Assembly (NCBI GenBank): GCA_050633525.1
Contig: JBOEGR010000053.1
Span: 1-8,956 of the forward strand
Direction of reading: 5' to 3'
DNA: 8,956 nt
From: CANLBN01 sp050633525
Lineage (GTDB): Bacteria; Pseudomonadota; Gammaproteobacteria; Pseudomonadales; Cellvibrionaceae
Below, piece by piece: positions 1 through 7,732 of this stretch. The position numbers were made by a program, and so were the translations under genes. The notes below the pieces were generated by a model that was given only the letters and a program-made list of their open reading frames with translations, did not search any database and had not been told where the DNA came from. Each line of letters begins with the position of its first letter. Within the stretch, counting starts at the first letter, position 1.

Positions 1-1141
1 TTTTCACTGCCGGTTTATCTAGTGCTCTGCCCAAGTCTGCTATTTCATCAATGGCCTTGATGGGGAAGGGGCCGATGCGTTTGATTTTGCTGGCATTTTT
101 AACTGCCTTTGCCCCTTTGGCAGCCGCTTGGCCGGCACGTCTGGCAACATTGCCAGCACCGGCGGTAGCAAGGGCTAGTAATACCTCGATACCAACGATT
201 GAGACAATTTTAACACCAATAACGCGGCTTTCTTCGTATTTTATGCTTTGGTAGACGCTATCGAGGTAGTCGAATATGAGACGACGGCTTTTGGCATCGG
301 TGGTGAGGTTCCAGAAGATTTTGCGGCCTTCGTTGACTTTGGCGGCAAAGGCTTTGGCGTCTTTAAAGGATTCTTTTATTTCTTCTGCGGCCATGACGCC
401 GAGTTCAAGGAGGTCATCTTTAATGCCGTCAAAATCCCCGTTAATTAATTTACTGGTGAATTTTGCTTGAGCTATAGCGACATCAAATGCCAGTTCAACA
501 GCGCCAGTGACAGTATCTTTTACAGCAGTGATAACAAAGGAGCCAATATCTTTTAGGCCGATGACGAGGTCGGCGGCGACGTCGTAGACAGCGACACCAA
601 TATCGCCAACTTCAGATAGCTCTCGCATCAGGCCTGAGCGGTCCCAGTGGAGTCGGTCGGCTTTGTCTTTGCCTACCCAGCGATCCATGATGTCTTTACC
701 CAGAGTTTCGGCCAGTTGGTTGCGAACCACCACAACAGGGTTGCCACCGTTGCCGCTGGTGTCGGGGTGGCTATAGATAGGGTGGTCTAAATCGTTTAAG
801 TGGCCGGCCACCGTTTCATCCACTTTGTAAACTTGAATACGGCCTGCAAGGATCAGCTCTTCTAAGTCAGTGCGTAACCAATCGTCCCATTTGTACCATG
901 CATCGGATGGTGGCGTGTCTTCTAGGCGGTAGATATTGGCGAGTTGTTCGTAGTCGTCTAACTCCCATGTGACTTCGTCCAGCTCATCACTGGCTTGAAA
1001 TAAGTCGCCACTAAAGCCCTCGCGTTTGAGGATTAACCAGTAAGAGGGTTTGAAATCTTGTGCGGCAAAAATCCAGCAATCGTTACCTATTTGGTAACCA
1101 ACGAGTTTGGGATGGGCGATAGGGAGTTGAGAGACTTCCAT
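1..1141 (-). CDS. Putative T6SS-associated polymorphic toxin/effector, N-terminal part (runs off window)
   Basis: An open frame of 380 codons starts at ATG 1141-1139 and is still open at base 1. An in-frame TAA lies upstream and no earlier ATG occurs; AGGA about 11 bases upstream is a modest ribosome binding site. The first ~110 residues are soluble and rich in Trp, Tyr and acidic residues. A segment around residues 145-175 contains LHWDRSGLMREL. A long, mostly helical, Ala/Val-rich amphipathic region follows (about 175-330). An Ala/Gly stretch (about 325-350, ending in AAAKGAKAVKNASKIKRIG) resembles the pre-toxin linkers of polymorphic toxins. The toxin domain would lie beyond the left edge. 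The gene is divergent from vgrG, as orphan T6SS effector genes often are. No family is recognised with certainty, so the effector call is inference from architecture and neighbourhood; a cell-surface or unrelated protein is possible. Confidence 0.6.
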   Translation of the reverse strand, partial: MEVSQLPIAHPKLVGYQIGNDCWIFAAQDFKPSYWLILKREGFSGDLFQASDELDEVTWELDDYEQLANIYRLEDTPPSDAWYKWDDWLRTDLEELILAGRIQVYKVDETVAGHLNDLDHPIYSHPDTSGNGGNPVVVVRNQLAETLGKDIMDRWVGKDKADRLHWDRSGLMRELSEVGDIGVAVYDVAADLVIGLKDIGSFVITAVKDTVTGAVELAFDVAIAQAKFTSKLINGDFDGIKDDLLELGVMAAEEIKESFKDAKAFAAKVNEGRKIFWNLTTDAKSRRLIFDYLDSVYQSIKYEESRVIGVKIVSIVGIEVLLALATAGAGNVARRAGQAAAKGAKAVKNASKIKRIGPFPIKAIDEIADLGRALDKPAVK

Positions 1142-1208
1142 GAGTGTTTGAGCGTCCTGTTGATGAGCAACCTTTTTGATTGGTTACGTTTTATCAATTA
1201 CTGGATAC

Positions 1209-1237
1209 ATTTTGTGGTCATCCTCATGGCTTGTCAA
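1209..1237 (-). promoter_or_regulatory. Sigma70-like promoter for the leftward effector gene
   Basis: On the minus strand a perfect TTGACA (-35, bases 1237-1232) is followed after 17 bases by CAAAAT (-10, bases 1214-1209, four of six consensus bases). Transcription would start near 1202, leaving a leader of about 60 bases before ATG 1141. The CRP-like site lies immediately upstream of this -35. The call rests on the sequence match only. Confidence 0.45.
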
Positions 1238-1245
1238 TGAAGAAA

Positions 1246-1261
1246 AGTGATCTCCATCACG
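1246..1261. promoter_or_regulatory. CRP/Vfr-like binding site
   Basis: The sequence AGTGATCTCCATCACG contains GTGA-N6-TCAC, with the inner bases GTGATCT and ATCAC also matching the CRP consensus. It lies between the divergent effector gene and vgrG. Its centre (about 1253.5) is roughly 51 bases upstream of the predicted leftward start, and it could also act on the rightward operon. CRP-type control of T6SS genes is known in gammaproteobacteria; its action here is inference. Confidence 0.45.
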
Positions 1262-1273
1262 CTTTTGAAAAAG

Positions 1274-1289
1274 AAGTATTGGAATACTT
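1274..1289. promoter_or_regulatory. Perfect palindrome, possible operator
   Basis: AAGTATTGGAATACTT has two perfect 7-base inverted arms separated by GG, in an AT-rich stretch. A TTGAAA (1265-1270) overlaps its left flank and TAAAAT (1291-1296) its right flank, so a bound protein could control a rightward promoter. The 20-base spacing of those two hexamers is poor, so no promoter is called. The regulator is unknown. Confidence 0.25.
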
Positions 1290-1362
1290 TTAAAATAGAA
1301 AAGGGAGCTTCATAATGTGACCAGCGAGTATCTGTAATAACGGTATAAAAAATTCTCGCTAC

Positions 1363-1396
1363 CATCCTCGTTTTTTGTGATGCATGCAAAAGGATG
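1363..1396 (+). other. Bulged hairpin in the intergenic region
   Basis: CATCCT (1363-1368) pairs with AGGATG (1391-1396), and TTTG (1374-1377) pairs with CAAA (1387-1390). A 5-base bulge lies on the 5' side, and the 9-base loop region overlaps the palindrome TGCATGCA (1381-1388). It could be an operator or part of the vgrG leader RNA. A TATAAA at 1344-1349 just upstream could serve as a -10 for vgrG, but no convincing -35 is visible. Confidence 0.25.
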
Positions 1397-1416
1397 TAAA
1401 GGACAGAAAATAAATA

Positions 1417-1479
1417 TATTTTTTCCTAATTGAGGTATTTCATTAGGAGAAAATAGAAAATGGACCTCATTAATAGGAG
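1417..1479 (+). promoter_or_regulatory. Structured 5' leader of vgrG with possible Shine-Dalgarno sequestration
   Basis: Bases 1417-1430 can pair with 1442-1455 over 14 positions (one G-U), closing an 11-base loop. Alternatively, the 3' part of the left arm plus the loop (CCTAATTGAGGT, 1425-1436) pairs with 1464-1477: TGAGGT with ACCTCA and CCTA with TAGG, around a small internal loop. The second pairing buries part of the Shine-Dalgarno AGGAG (1475-1479), which sits 5 bases before ATG 1485. The two folds share bases and exclude each other. The pairings are read directly from the sequence; a regulatory role is inference. Confidence 0.4.
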
Positions 1480-1484
1480 TTAAC

Positions 1485-3257
1485 ATGCCAGACGGACATA
1501 CTCAAGCAAAGCGCAACATTCGCCTTAATACCTCTCTTGGCCCACTAGCACTTATTCCCGAGACTTTAGAATGCAATCAGATGATGTCATCTGGCTTTTC
1601 TATATCAGTTAAAGCGTTTTCTGAAAGCTTACATGAATTAGACCCTAAAGATTTAGTCGGTACTGCAGCCACGGTCGGCATTGTGCAAGCCGATAATAGT
1701 TTGCTTTATTTGAATGGTTTTGTGCAGCAGTTTTCTGCTTTGGGCAGTAGTCGAGCAGGTGAGGCGACTCAATACGCCATAAAAATAGTGTCTTGGTTAG
1801 AAATGTTTCTGTCCAAGCGTACCGATTGCCGCATTTTTCAAAGTAAAAAAGTAGATGACGTCATTAGCGACATATTTAAACAATACGGCGCTGATGCTAG
1901 TTTTAAGATTGATATAAAGTCCCCGCGCGCAGTAAAGCGCTATTGGGTTCAGTATAACGAAACCGATCTCGCATTCTTTAAGCGCCTTTGTCTTCTTGAG
2001 GGTTTAGCGTTTTATTTTGGACATGAAAACGGTTCGCATACACTGCATATCGTGGATAGTGCTGAGTTCCTTGCAGATTTAGCGCCTAAAAAAGTACGCC
2101 TTCAGTCTCATTCTAGTAGCCATGAGCACCTGACTAATTGGCAAACGAGTGGTCGCTTTGCCTCGGGTAAATTTGAGCAACGTGCTTATAACTATAAAAC
2201 ACCCAGTGCCCCAGTGGTGGTGAACAATACAGTGAGCACTCCTGTTTCTGAAACGCCGCGCGTGCTTGAGATGGAGTCTTATGTGTATGGTGATAGCCAT
2301 CATTCCAATGGTGATGGTAAAAGTCACGTGGCTGCTCGTGCGAATAAAAGTGTTGAGCGCGCACAAGTGTGGACGGGGCGCGGTGATTGTCGCAACTTAT
2401 CTGTAGGTAAACACTTTGAGCTAGAGCTGGCCGATGGCAGTTGGTTTTTCGGCGGGCAATTTAAAGATAAAGGCAAAACCTTTACCTTAACCAAAGTGAA
2501 TCTTTCTGCAAATAATGACACGGGCAGTGTGGCCTGTTCTATTGAAGCCGTTCCTCAAGGTGAGTTAGTTTACCCGAACGCAAAATTCCCAACGATTAAC
2601 GGCCTGCAAACTGCCGTTGTGACTGGCCCTAAAGGCGAAGAAATTCATATGGACCCAGAGGGACGCATTAAGGTGCAGTTCCACTGGGATCGACAAGGCA
2701 AGCAAGACGAAAACACCACCTGTTGGTTGCGTGTCATGCAAAGTTTTGCTGGCCCTAATTTTGGCTCACAGTTTACGCCACGTATTGGGCAAGAGGTGGT
2801 CGTAGCCTTCGAGAACGGCAACCCCGATCGGCCCTTCGTAATTGGTGCGCTATATCACCCAGAGAATCCACCACCCTATAAAGACCATAAAGGGACACGC
2901 AACGGTATACGCACACGCTCGACTAAAGGCGGTGGTACCGCTAATTGTAATGAGTTGTATTTTGAAGATACCAAGGGCAGTGAAGAGGTCTATTTTCAGG
3001 CAGAAAAAGATCACAACGCCCTCGTTAAAAATGACCAGCAAATTAAAATTGGCCATAACAAAGCGCAGCAAGTAGTTAAAAATGAAACCAATAAAGTTGG
3101 CGAAAACTACACCATCAACGTCGGTAAAAAATTATTGATAGAAGCCGGTCAAGAAATCAAACTGCAAGTGGGTGGCAGCACCATCACCATCACCGGCAGT
3201 AAAATTGATATCAGTGCCGGTGTCGTGGATATTAATGGCGCAATCAAACTTAACTAA
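1485..3257 (+). CDS. vgrG: T6SS spike protein VgrG (TssI)
   Basis: This 590-residue protein is a standard-length VgrG. Trimers form the membrane-puncturing spike on top of the Hcp tube and carry effectors. The N-terminal gp27-like part (about residues 10-360) includes LHELDPKDLVGTAATVGI near residue 50 and a typical YNETDLAFFKRLCLLEGLAF segment. The gp5-like OB fold (about 380-465) contains GPKGEEIHMDPEGRIKVQFHWD, CWLRVMQ, FGSQFTPRIGQEVVVAF and NPDRPFVIGALYHPENPPPY-type motifs, all hallmarks of the family. The tail (about 500-590) is made of short alternating beta repeats forming the needle and ends in ITITGSKIDISAG and VDINGAIKLN. There is no added C-terminal effector domain, so cargo must attach through PAAR or adaptors. 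The start is supported by AGGAG five bases upstream. It is the first gene of the payload operon, and PAAR follows 18 bases later. Confidence 0.96.
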   Translation: MPDGHTQAKRNIRLNTSLGPLALIPETLECNQMMSSGFSISVKAFSESLHELDPKDLVGTAATVGIVQADNSLLYLNGFVQQFSALGSSRAGEATQYAIKIVSWLEMFLSKRTDCRIFQSKKVDDVISDIFKQYGADASFKIDIKSPRAVKRYWVQYNETDLAFFKRLCLLEGLAFYFGHENGSHTLHIVDSAEFLADLAPKKVRLQSHSSSHEHLTNWQTSGRFASGKFEQRAYNYKTPSAPVVVNNTVSTPVSETPRVLEMESYVYGDSHHSNGDGKSHVAARANKSVERAQVWTGRGDCRNLSVGKHFELELADGSWFFGGQFKDKGKTFTLTKVNLSANNDTGSVACSIEAVPQGELVYPNAKFPTINGLQTAVVTGPKGEEIHMDPEGRIKVQFHWDRQGKQDENTTCWLRVMQSFAGPNFGSQFTPRIGQEVVVAFENGNPDRPFVIGALYHPENPPPYKDHKGTRNGIRTRSTKGGGTANCNELYFEDTKGSEEVYFQAEKDHNALVKNDQQIKIGHNKAQQVVKNETNKVGENYTINVGKKLLIEAGQEIKLQVGGSTITITGSKIDISAGVVDINGAIKLN

Positions 3258-3275
3258 GCATAAGGAATTTGCATT

Positions 3276-4037
3276 ATGGGTAAACCAGCAGGGCGTTTAG
3301 GCGATATTGGTTCTGGGCACGGAAAGTGCTCCCCCACACCTATCACCTCAGGTAGTGGTGACGTTACCATCAATGGTAAACCGGCTGCGCGAGTAGGTGA
3401 TTCTCTCAAGCGCCATTGTAAGCACGGCCGTTCAATTGCAGCGGGCTCCAGCTCGGTCACCATTAATGGCAGGCCCGCAGCCAGAGTCGGCGATGCCATT
3501 GCCTGTGGTGGCAAAGTGGCCGCAGGCTCTGGTGATGTCACCATTGGCGATGCCATTGTGTTAACTAAAACTAGCAATGCAGCACTGCCCGATATCGATT
3601 TTACCAAACAGCGTGGTACGGGCGGCCAATACAAGGCTGTGGGCCACACGCCGGGAGAAGTCAGCCCCGGTGAAAACGTCACCATAGATCATGAGCTGAC
3701 TAGCGAAGAAGCGCTAGCACCAGAATTTAAACCCGCCACTATTCGCCTTGCCATTAACCCTGCCAGCAATTTATTTGATAACGATCAATTTGTGCTCACC
3801 AGTACTGATGGTGCTATTAGCGTTACCAAAACTGTCGCTGATGACCTGATACCCGGCGATGATTTTCTTGACCTTAAGTTTGACGGGCTCGATACCAGCA
3901 AAAATTATAAACTTGAACATGTTGATGGTAGCAGCGGCAGTAGCTACACCTACTTCAAAAGTTTTAGCTATGCAGCACTTGGTGTACAAAGCCGCCCTGC
4001 AGACGATGACGATGATGAAGAAGACGAAAATCAATAA
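3276..4037 (+). CDS. PAAR-domain spike-tip protein with C-terminal extension
   Basis: Residues 1-95 form a PAAR domain, the cone that sharpens the VgrG tip. PAGRLGD (4-10), KPAARVGD (35-42) and RPAARVGD (66-73) repeat the family motif, with GSGDVTI or SSVTI strands between. His15, Cys18, His47, Cys48, His50 and Cys77 are candidate zinc ligands. Residues ~100-240 form a beta-rich extension (IRLAINPASNLFDNDQFVLT, KTVADDLIPGDDFLDLKF, NYKLEHVDG). This type of extension also occurs, from memory, in other PAAR proteins encoded beside T6SS effectors, so it may be a cargo adaptor (inference). The protein ends in a run of acidic residues (243-251). AAGGA lies 9 bases before the ATG. The gene is co-directional with vgrG and the effector. 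It has no recognisable catalytic domain, so it is probably tip plus adaptor rather than a toxin itself. Confidence 0.93.
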   Translation: MGKPAGRLGDIGSGHGKCSPTPITSGSGDVTINGKPAARVGDSLKRHCKHGRSIAAGSSSVTINGRPAARVGDAIACGGKVAAGSGDVTIGDAIVLTKTSNAALPDIDFTKQRGTGGQYKAVGHTPGEVSPGENVTIDHELTSEEALAPEFKPATIRLAINPASNLFDNDQFVLTSTDGAISVTKTVADDLIPGDDFLDLKFDGLDTSKNYKLEHVDGSSGSSYTYFKSFSYAALGVQSRPADDDDDEEDENQ

Positions 4038-4088
4038 TGAGTATATGCCACCCATACGGATCTATGTGTACTTAAACGGACGCTTATC

Positions 4089-6995
4089 ATGACAAACAAT
4101 GCCTTGCAGCCAGCTAAAAAATTTGGGCCGCAGCCCACAGACGATACACCCTTATTATGTTTACAGCCCAGAGGCTTAGCCATTGTTCCCACACGCTATG
4201 CAGTCGTGCCTGATACCCCCGCCTTTGCGGGTCTTAATTTACCTGGCGGTATGGGCAATAAAGTCACCGACGTTGAACTCAAACACCACAAATATGTGTT
4301 GCGGCTGATGCGTGAAGGGTTTATTTACATCTATTATCACGATCACCCTGATAATAAAAAATGGGATATTTATGAAGTCGATAGCGATAACGCTTTAGAT
4401 CAGCTCAGTGTTAAAGCCTTTAAAAAAGGCGAAAAAAAAGTGCTCGTTGCCAATCAAAATTGTTTCTTTATTGAAAAGCCTTGGGATATAGATAAAGTCG
4501 ACTTTGCCTTCTCTGAGCACCCATGGAGTAAAGAAACGCTACAGCAAATGGAAAGCGATGGTGCCTTGCGTAACAAACGCATGCAAACGTTTCGCCCCAG
4601 CATTTGGATTAACTCGCCCAATTATCCCCACGGTAAAAAGCTGACGCAATCCAATTTAGAAAAAGTCCTAGAATACAGTGGCGATGAACAAGTCTACAAA
4701 CACCTGCACGAGACCGATGTCACCGCCCAGCTCATTAGTGACGAAACAGGTAAACACAATAGCGATACGCTCAAGCTATGCACCAGTGCCAACGCCTTTC
4801 GCATGCGTACAGATGAAGCCGCAGAAGAGGTAAAGTGGATAAACTTGGCACCCAATAGCGAACGCAATCATCCCATGATGCTCGCCCTATGGGATGCTGT
4901 AGGAATTACCCGAGAACTGAATGGCTTTGCGCTTGATGTAGGTGGTTGGGTAGATAAATACCAAGGCCAAGCAGGGTTAAAAATTCATGCGGCTGAAAGT
5001 ATCCAAAATATTAAAACCATGATGGAAGCAAAAGCCGTCGAATTTTTTGAAGAAAATAATAGTCGGCTCATTGTAGGCAGGGGCGAATATGAGGATATGG
5101 CAAGAGTAAAGCCGCACCCACGCGGGTGGCCAGAGGGCACCTACGCTCGTGCACTGGCAAGTGAAGAGGATATTTTGCGCTATGGTCATCGCAAGGTTGA
5201 AGTCATCTTTCCTAATCACGCACAACGTCAGGAGGCCAGAAGGCAAAAAGCGCAAAAAGAATCGTGGCGACGCTACGCTAACAAGTTTGATCAGGGGCAA
5301 TTCGACACCTTTAATGCTAACTACCAAGCACTCATCACCGAAGCTGAAACACTCATAGACGAACGCATTAGCGATCAAATTGTGTGGCTTGAATCCGTGC
5401 GCTTAACAGATGCCTTGGCCGAATACCATGAAGAATCTCCCCTAGACGGCAACTTCTTTGAAGACCTAATAGGCGACCTATTCACCGGCTTGAGTGCGTG
5501 TCCCAGCGGGGATAAACGTCTTAAAGACTACGTCGAGTCCTGTACCTATACAGATGACAACTTATTATGGCGTGCTATTGCCGCAAACCAAACCAAAGGC
5601 AGAGTCGCTCTTACACAAAGTTTGGCGCAACTCAAAGCCAACCAAACCACAGTGGCCAATAAACAAAATATCGATAACATTAATACAAGCGCTGCCAGCC
5701 TAATTGACGAACTCGTTGCGATAAGTACAACAGGTTTATCGCTCGTCCATACGGTAAAACAGTATAACTTGCGACACATCCCCACAGCAGGGATCGATAA
5801 AATATTCATCGCCATGAGCGAAAGGCTGCTCAAGCCTTTTCTTAGCCCCGTTATGGATACCGTGGCCAACGTCATTGCCGAAAGTATCTTTCTCTCCCGT
5901 GCAGGCATCAATCAATTTAAAGCAAATCAATACGCCAACCAGCGCTTTATTGACGACAAAGCCGCACTCAAGGCAGAAAAACACAGCCTCATTTACGATA
6001 AATTCGATAATCCCGAGTGGAAAGCACGAACAAAACCAAAAAATCAAAACCTTAAAAAAGAAGACCTAAAAAAGATTGAAAACACACTCAGCAAAATGCT
6101 GACCGACGAGCAATACAAATTTCAGCGGCATCAAACCTCCTACAACTACATGATCAACCGCTTAGCGGAAGATGAAGCCGCATACAAAAAGAAATACCAA
6201 CGCTGGATGAAACGAAACGCCGCTTTAGAAGTACGCTTTGGCATCCTAATGGGTGTCATACAAGCCGCCGCCACATGGCAACTATTCCAAGCCTACCGCC
6301 AAAACCCCAAAGACAAAATGCTACTCGGCAACCTCATCATCGCCAGCGCCTCCACCACCGCCGTCATCGCCGAACTCGCCAGCCACGCCGCCAAAAAAAA
6401 TACCCGCTACTACACCGCCCTAAAAGTAGGTGGAGCAGGGCTAATGGTTGTGGGTGGAGTTATGTCTGGGGTGATGGATTTTGCTGAAGGGGGGAAATCA
6501 GCAGCCAAAAAGAATTCTATTTTAGCCATTGCTTTTTATTCTAAAGGTACGCTTAATTTTCTTTCAGCAGGTTTTGGAGGTATGGCTCTTTATGCCGCTT
6601 TAAATGCAGGCTGGGAAAAACAAATGGCCAAGAGCGTAGCTAGATACTTGGCAGCGCGCCTTGCGGCTGACCTGACGGTTCGTTTTGGCTTAATGGCCTT
6701 TTTGATGTCGATCGGTATTGGGTTAACTATGATTGCCTTTGGTATAGAGCTATTGATTCTGTTATTAAAGGATAATGACTTACAAAATTGGTTAGAAAAA
6801 ACTCCCTTTGCTAAAAAAGACAGCGAAGGCGGTACAATTGAAACTCCATTTGATACCATTGAAGAACAAAGCGATGACTTAGAAAACGCCCTAGCCAGTA
6901 TAATGGGCTTAAGTAAACCTCCTAAGCCAGAGGCAGCAGAGCAATCCTCCTCTAAACACATTCCCAACTTTGACGATATGAAACTAATGCCATGA
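4089..6995 (+). CDS. T6SS VasX-type membrane-targeting (pore-forming) effector
   Basis: This 968-residue protein has an N-terminal toxin-VasX-type region (about residues 20-170). Its pattern is typical: CLQPRGLAIVPTRYAVVP, then VTDVELKHHKYVLRLMREGF and IYIYYHD. In VasX and relatives this region is tied to T6SS loading. A long soluble middle follows, with charged helical stretches (about 375-400 and 655-715). The C-terminal part has about five hydrophobic segments: 717-736, 744-767, 777-800, 811-840 and 866-893. These fit a colicin-like pore former acting on the target inner membrane. A 75-residue charged tail ends the protein. Only a weak ribosome binding site (GGAC) precedes ATG 4089, 51 bases after the PAAR gene. 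Its TGA overlaps the start of the immunity gene. Codon choice shifts near base 6420, inside the third hydrophobic segment. The family assignment is good; pore formation is inferred from relatives and topology. Confidence 0.88.
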   Translation: MTNNALQPAKKFGPQPTDDTPLLCLQPRGLAIVPTRYAVVPDTPAFAGLNLPGGMGNKVTDVELKHHKYVLRLMREGFIYIYYHDHPDNKKWDIYEVDSDNALDQLSVKAFKKGEKKVLVANQNCFFIEKPWDIDKVDFAFSEHPWSKETLQQMESDGALRNKRMQTFRPSIWINSPNYPHGKKLTQSNLEKVLEYSGDEQVYKHLHETDVTAQLISDETGKHNSDTLKLCTSANAFRMRTDEAAEEVKWINLAPNSERNHPMMLALWDAVGITRELNGFALDVGGWVDKYQGQAGLKIHAAESIQNIKTMMEAKAVEFFEENNSRLIVGRGEYEDMARVKPHPRGWPEGTYARALASEEDILRYGHRKVEVIFPNHAQRQEARRQKAQKESWRRYANKFDQGQFDTFNANYQALITEAETLIDERISDQIVWLESVRLTDALAEYHEESPLDGNFFEDLIGDLFTGLSACPSGDKRLKDYVESCTYTDDNLLWRAIAANQTKGRVALTQSLAQLKANQTTVANKQNIDNINTSAASLIDELVAISTTGLSLVHTVKQYNLRHIPTAGIDKIFIAMSERLLKPFLSPVMDTVANVIAESIFLSRAGINQFKANQYANQRFIDDKAALKAEKHSLIYDKFDNPEWKARTKPKNQNLKKEDLKKIENTLSKMLTDEQYKFQRHQTSYNYMINRLAEDEAAYKKKYQRWMKRNAALEVRFGILMGVIQAAATWQLFQAYRQNPKDKMLLGNLIIASASTTAVIAELASHAAKKNTRYYTALKVGGAGLMVVGGVMSGVMDFAEGGKSAAKKNSILAIAFYSKGTLNFLSAGFGGMALYAALNAGWEKQMAKSVARYLAARLAADLTVRFGLMAFLMSIGIGLTMIAFGIELLILLLKDNDLQNWLEKTPFAKKDSEGGTIETPFDTIEEQSDDLENALASIMGLSKPPKPEAAEQSSSKHIPNFDDMKLMP

Positions 6996-7717
6996 GCGAG
7001 CTCAGTTTACTAAGTGGCAAAATCACAAACTTAAAAACCCACAAAGGTTATAAAAGCTTTATGGGCTCCGGTGCGGCAAAAACCTCAGGTGTAGCCGCTG
7101 TAGGCGCACTCGCCAGTGGTGCTTTTTTTAACTCCGCGTTTTTAACCACGGCAGCGATGATACAAGAAGATGTCACCTACTTTAACTGTAAGGTCAACGA
7201 CATCCGCGTAATGGGTTATTTTAATAAAGTCGCTTTTAAAAACACGGATGAAGTCGAATTTGTTGTCGAATACGATCAAGATGATCCAGATCAAGCCTAT
7301 GCCTATGCGGTACGTAAACCCAAAGAACGCAAACTCTGGGTGATGGATCGCATGACTAGTGGTGAGAATGTCGTTAAAGAAATGTGTTGGCGTTTACCAA
7401 TGATTACTATTGGTGTCTTTATTCCAATACCTTACATCATTGCTTTGATTATGAATGGTTTTGAAAATGTTATTTTTATTACCTTTGCTGTTTTAATAGG
7501 GGGGGGGGGGCTAGCATACCTTACTGCTTGGTTAGGGTTACGAATCTCTTTTCTCCCTAAAGCCAAAATTGCAAATAATATAATTGCTGCCTTGGGGTAT
7601 GAAGACCCTAAAGAAATTAGTCTCGCATACGAGAGTGAAAAAGCAAAAAAACGCTGGGAAGAAGAGCACGGCAAACCTTTCCCTGAAAGTGATGATTTAT
7701 TTGTTCTCCATTATTAA
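6992..7717 (+). CDS. Putative membrane immunity protein for the VasX-type effector (copy 1)
   Basis: This 241-residue protein starts at ATG 6992, overlapping the effector stop as ATGA. There is no clear Shine-Dalgarno, so translation is probably coupled to the effector. Residues 32-57 are an Ala/Gly-rich, weakly hydrophobic stretch. Residues 60-130 form a soluble domain (VTYFNCKVNDIRVMGYFNKV, DEVEFVVEYDQDD, RKLWVMDRM). Two strong membrane segments follow (135-157 and 160-183), then a charged tail with KPFPESDDLFVLHY. The second segment holds four glycines (170-173) encoded by a run of 12 G. Position and topology match immunity proteins of VasX-like toxins, which sit in the inner membrane and block the pore. 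Some databases label relatives of this family as effectors, and an accessory role in the toxin itself is possible. A diverged second copy follows at 7903. Confidence 0.75.
   Translation: MSELSLLSGKITNLKTHKGYKSFMGSGAAKTSGVAAVGALASGAFFNSAFLTTAAMIQEDVTYFNCKVNDIRVMGYFNKVAFKNTDEVEFVVEYDQDDPDQAYAYAVRKPKERKLWVMDRMTSGENVVKEMCWRLPMITIGVFIPIPYIIALIMNGFENVIFITFAVLIGGGGLAYLTAWLGLRISFLPKAKIANNIIAALGYEDPKEISLAYESEKAKKRWEEEHGKPFPESDDLFVLHY
7499..7510 (+). repeat. Poly-G tract (12 G) in immunity copy 1
   Basis: Twelve consecutive G encode Gly170-173 in the second membrane segment. The count keeps the reading frame open to 7717. Runs of this length are prone to slipped-strand change and to sequencing error. 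Confidence 0.9.
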
Positions 7718-7732
7718 CTAGTACGACCTAGC

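Noticed and set aside
51..470. Three plus-strand frames (51-254, 248-448, 276-470)
   Set aside because: They lie antisense to the long minus-strand coding frame 1-1141, which has coherent protein character; these are shadows.
1058..1240. Plus-strand 60-codon frame across the start of the leftward gene
   Set aside because: It overlaps the start, leader and promoter of the minus-strand gene, has no clear ribosome binding site and no recognisable product.
1425..1469. H-type pseudoknot joining loop 1431-1436 to 1464-1469 while the 14-position stem stays intact
   Set aside because: Only 8 bases (1456-1463) would have to span a 14-pair stem, which is sterically doubtful; the competing-hairpin reading is more plausible.
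3254..3685. Minus-strand 143-codon frame opposite the PAAR gene
   Set aside because: It is the complement of repetitive PAAR codons, and the PAAR motifs on the plus strand are unambiguous.
4977..5378. Minus-strand 133-codon frame opposite the effector
   Set aside because: It is antisense to a well-supported 968-codon gene with no start signal or recognisable motif; the same holds for the frames at 5546-5911, 5736-6047 and 6590-6967.
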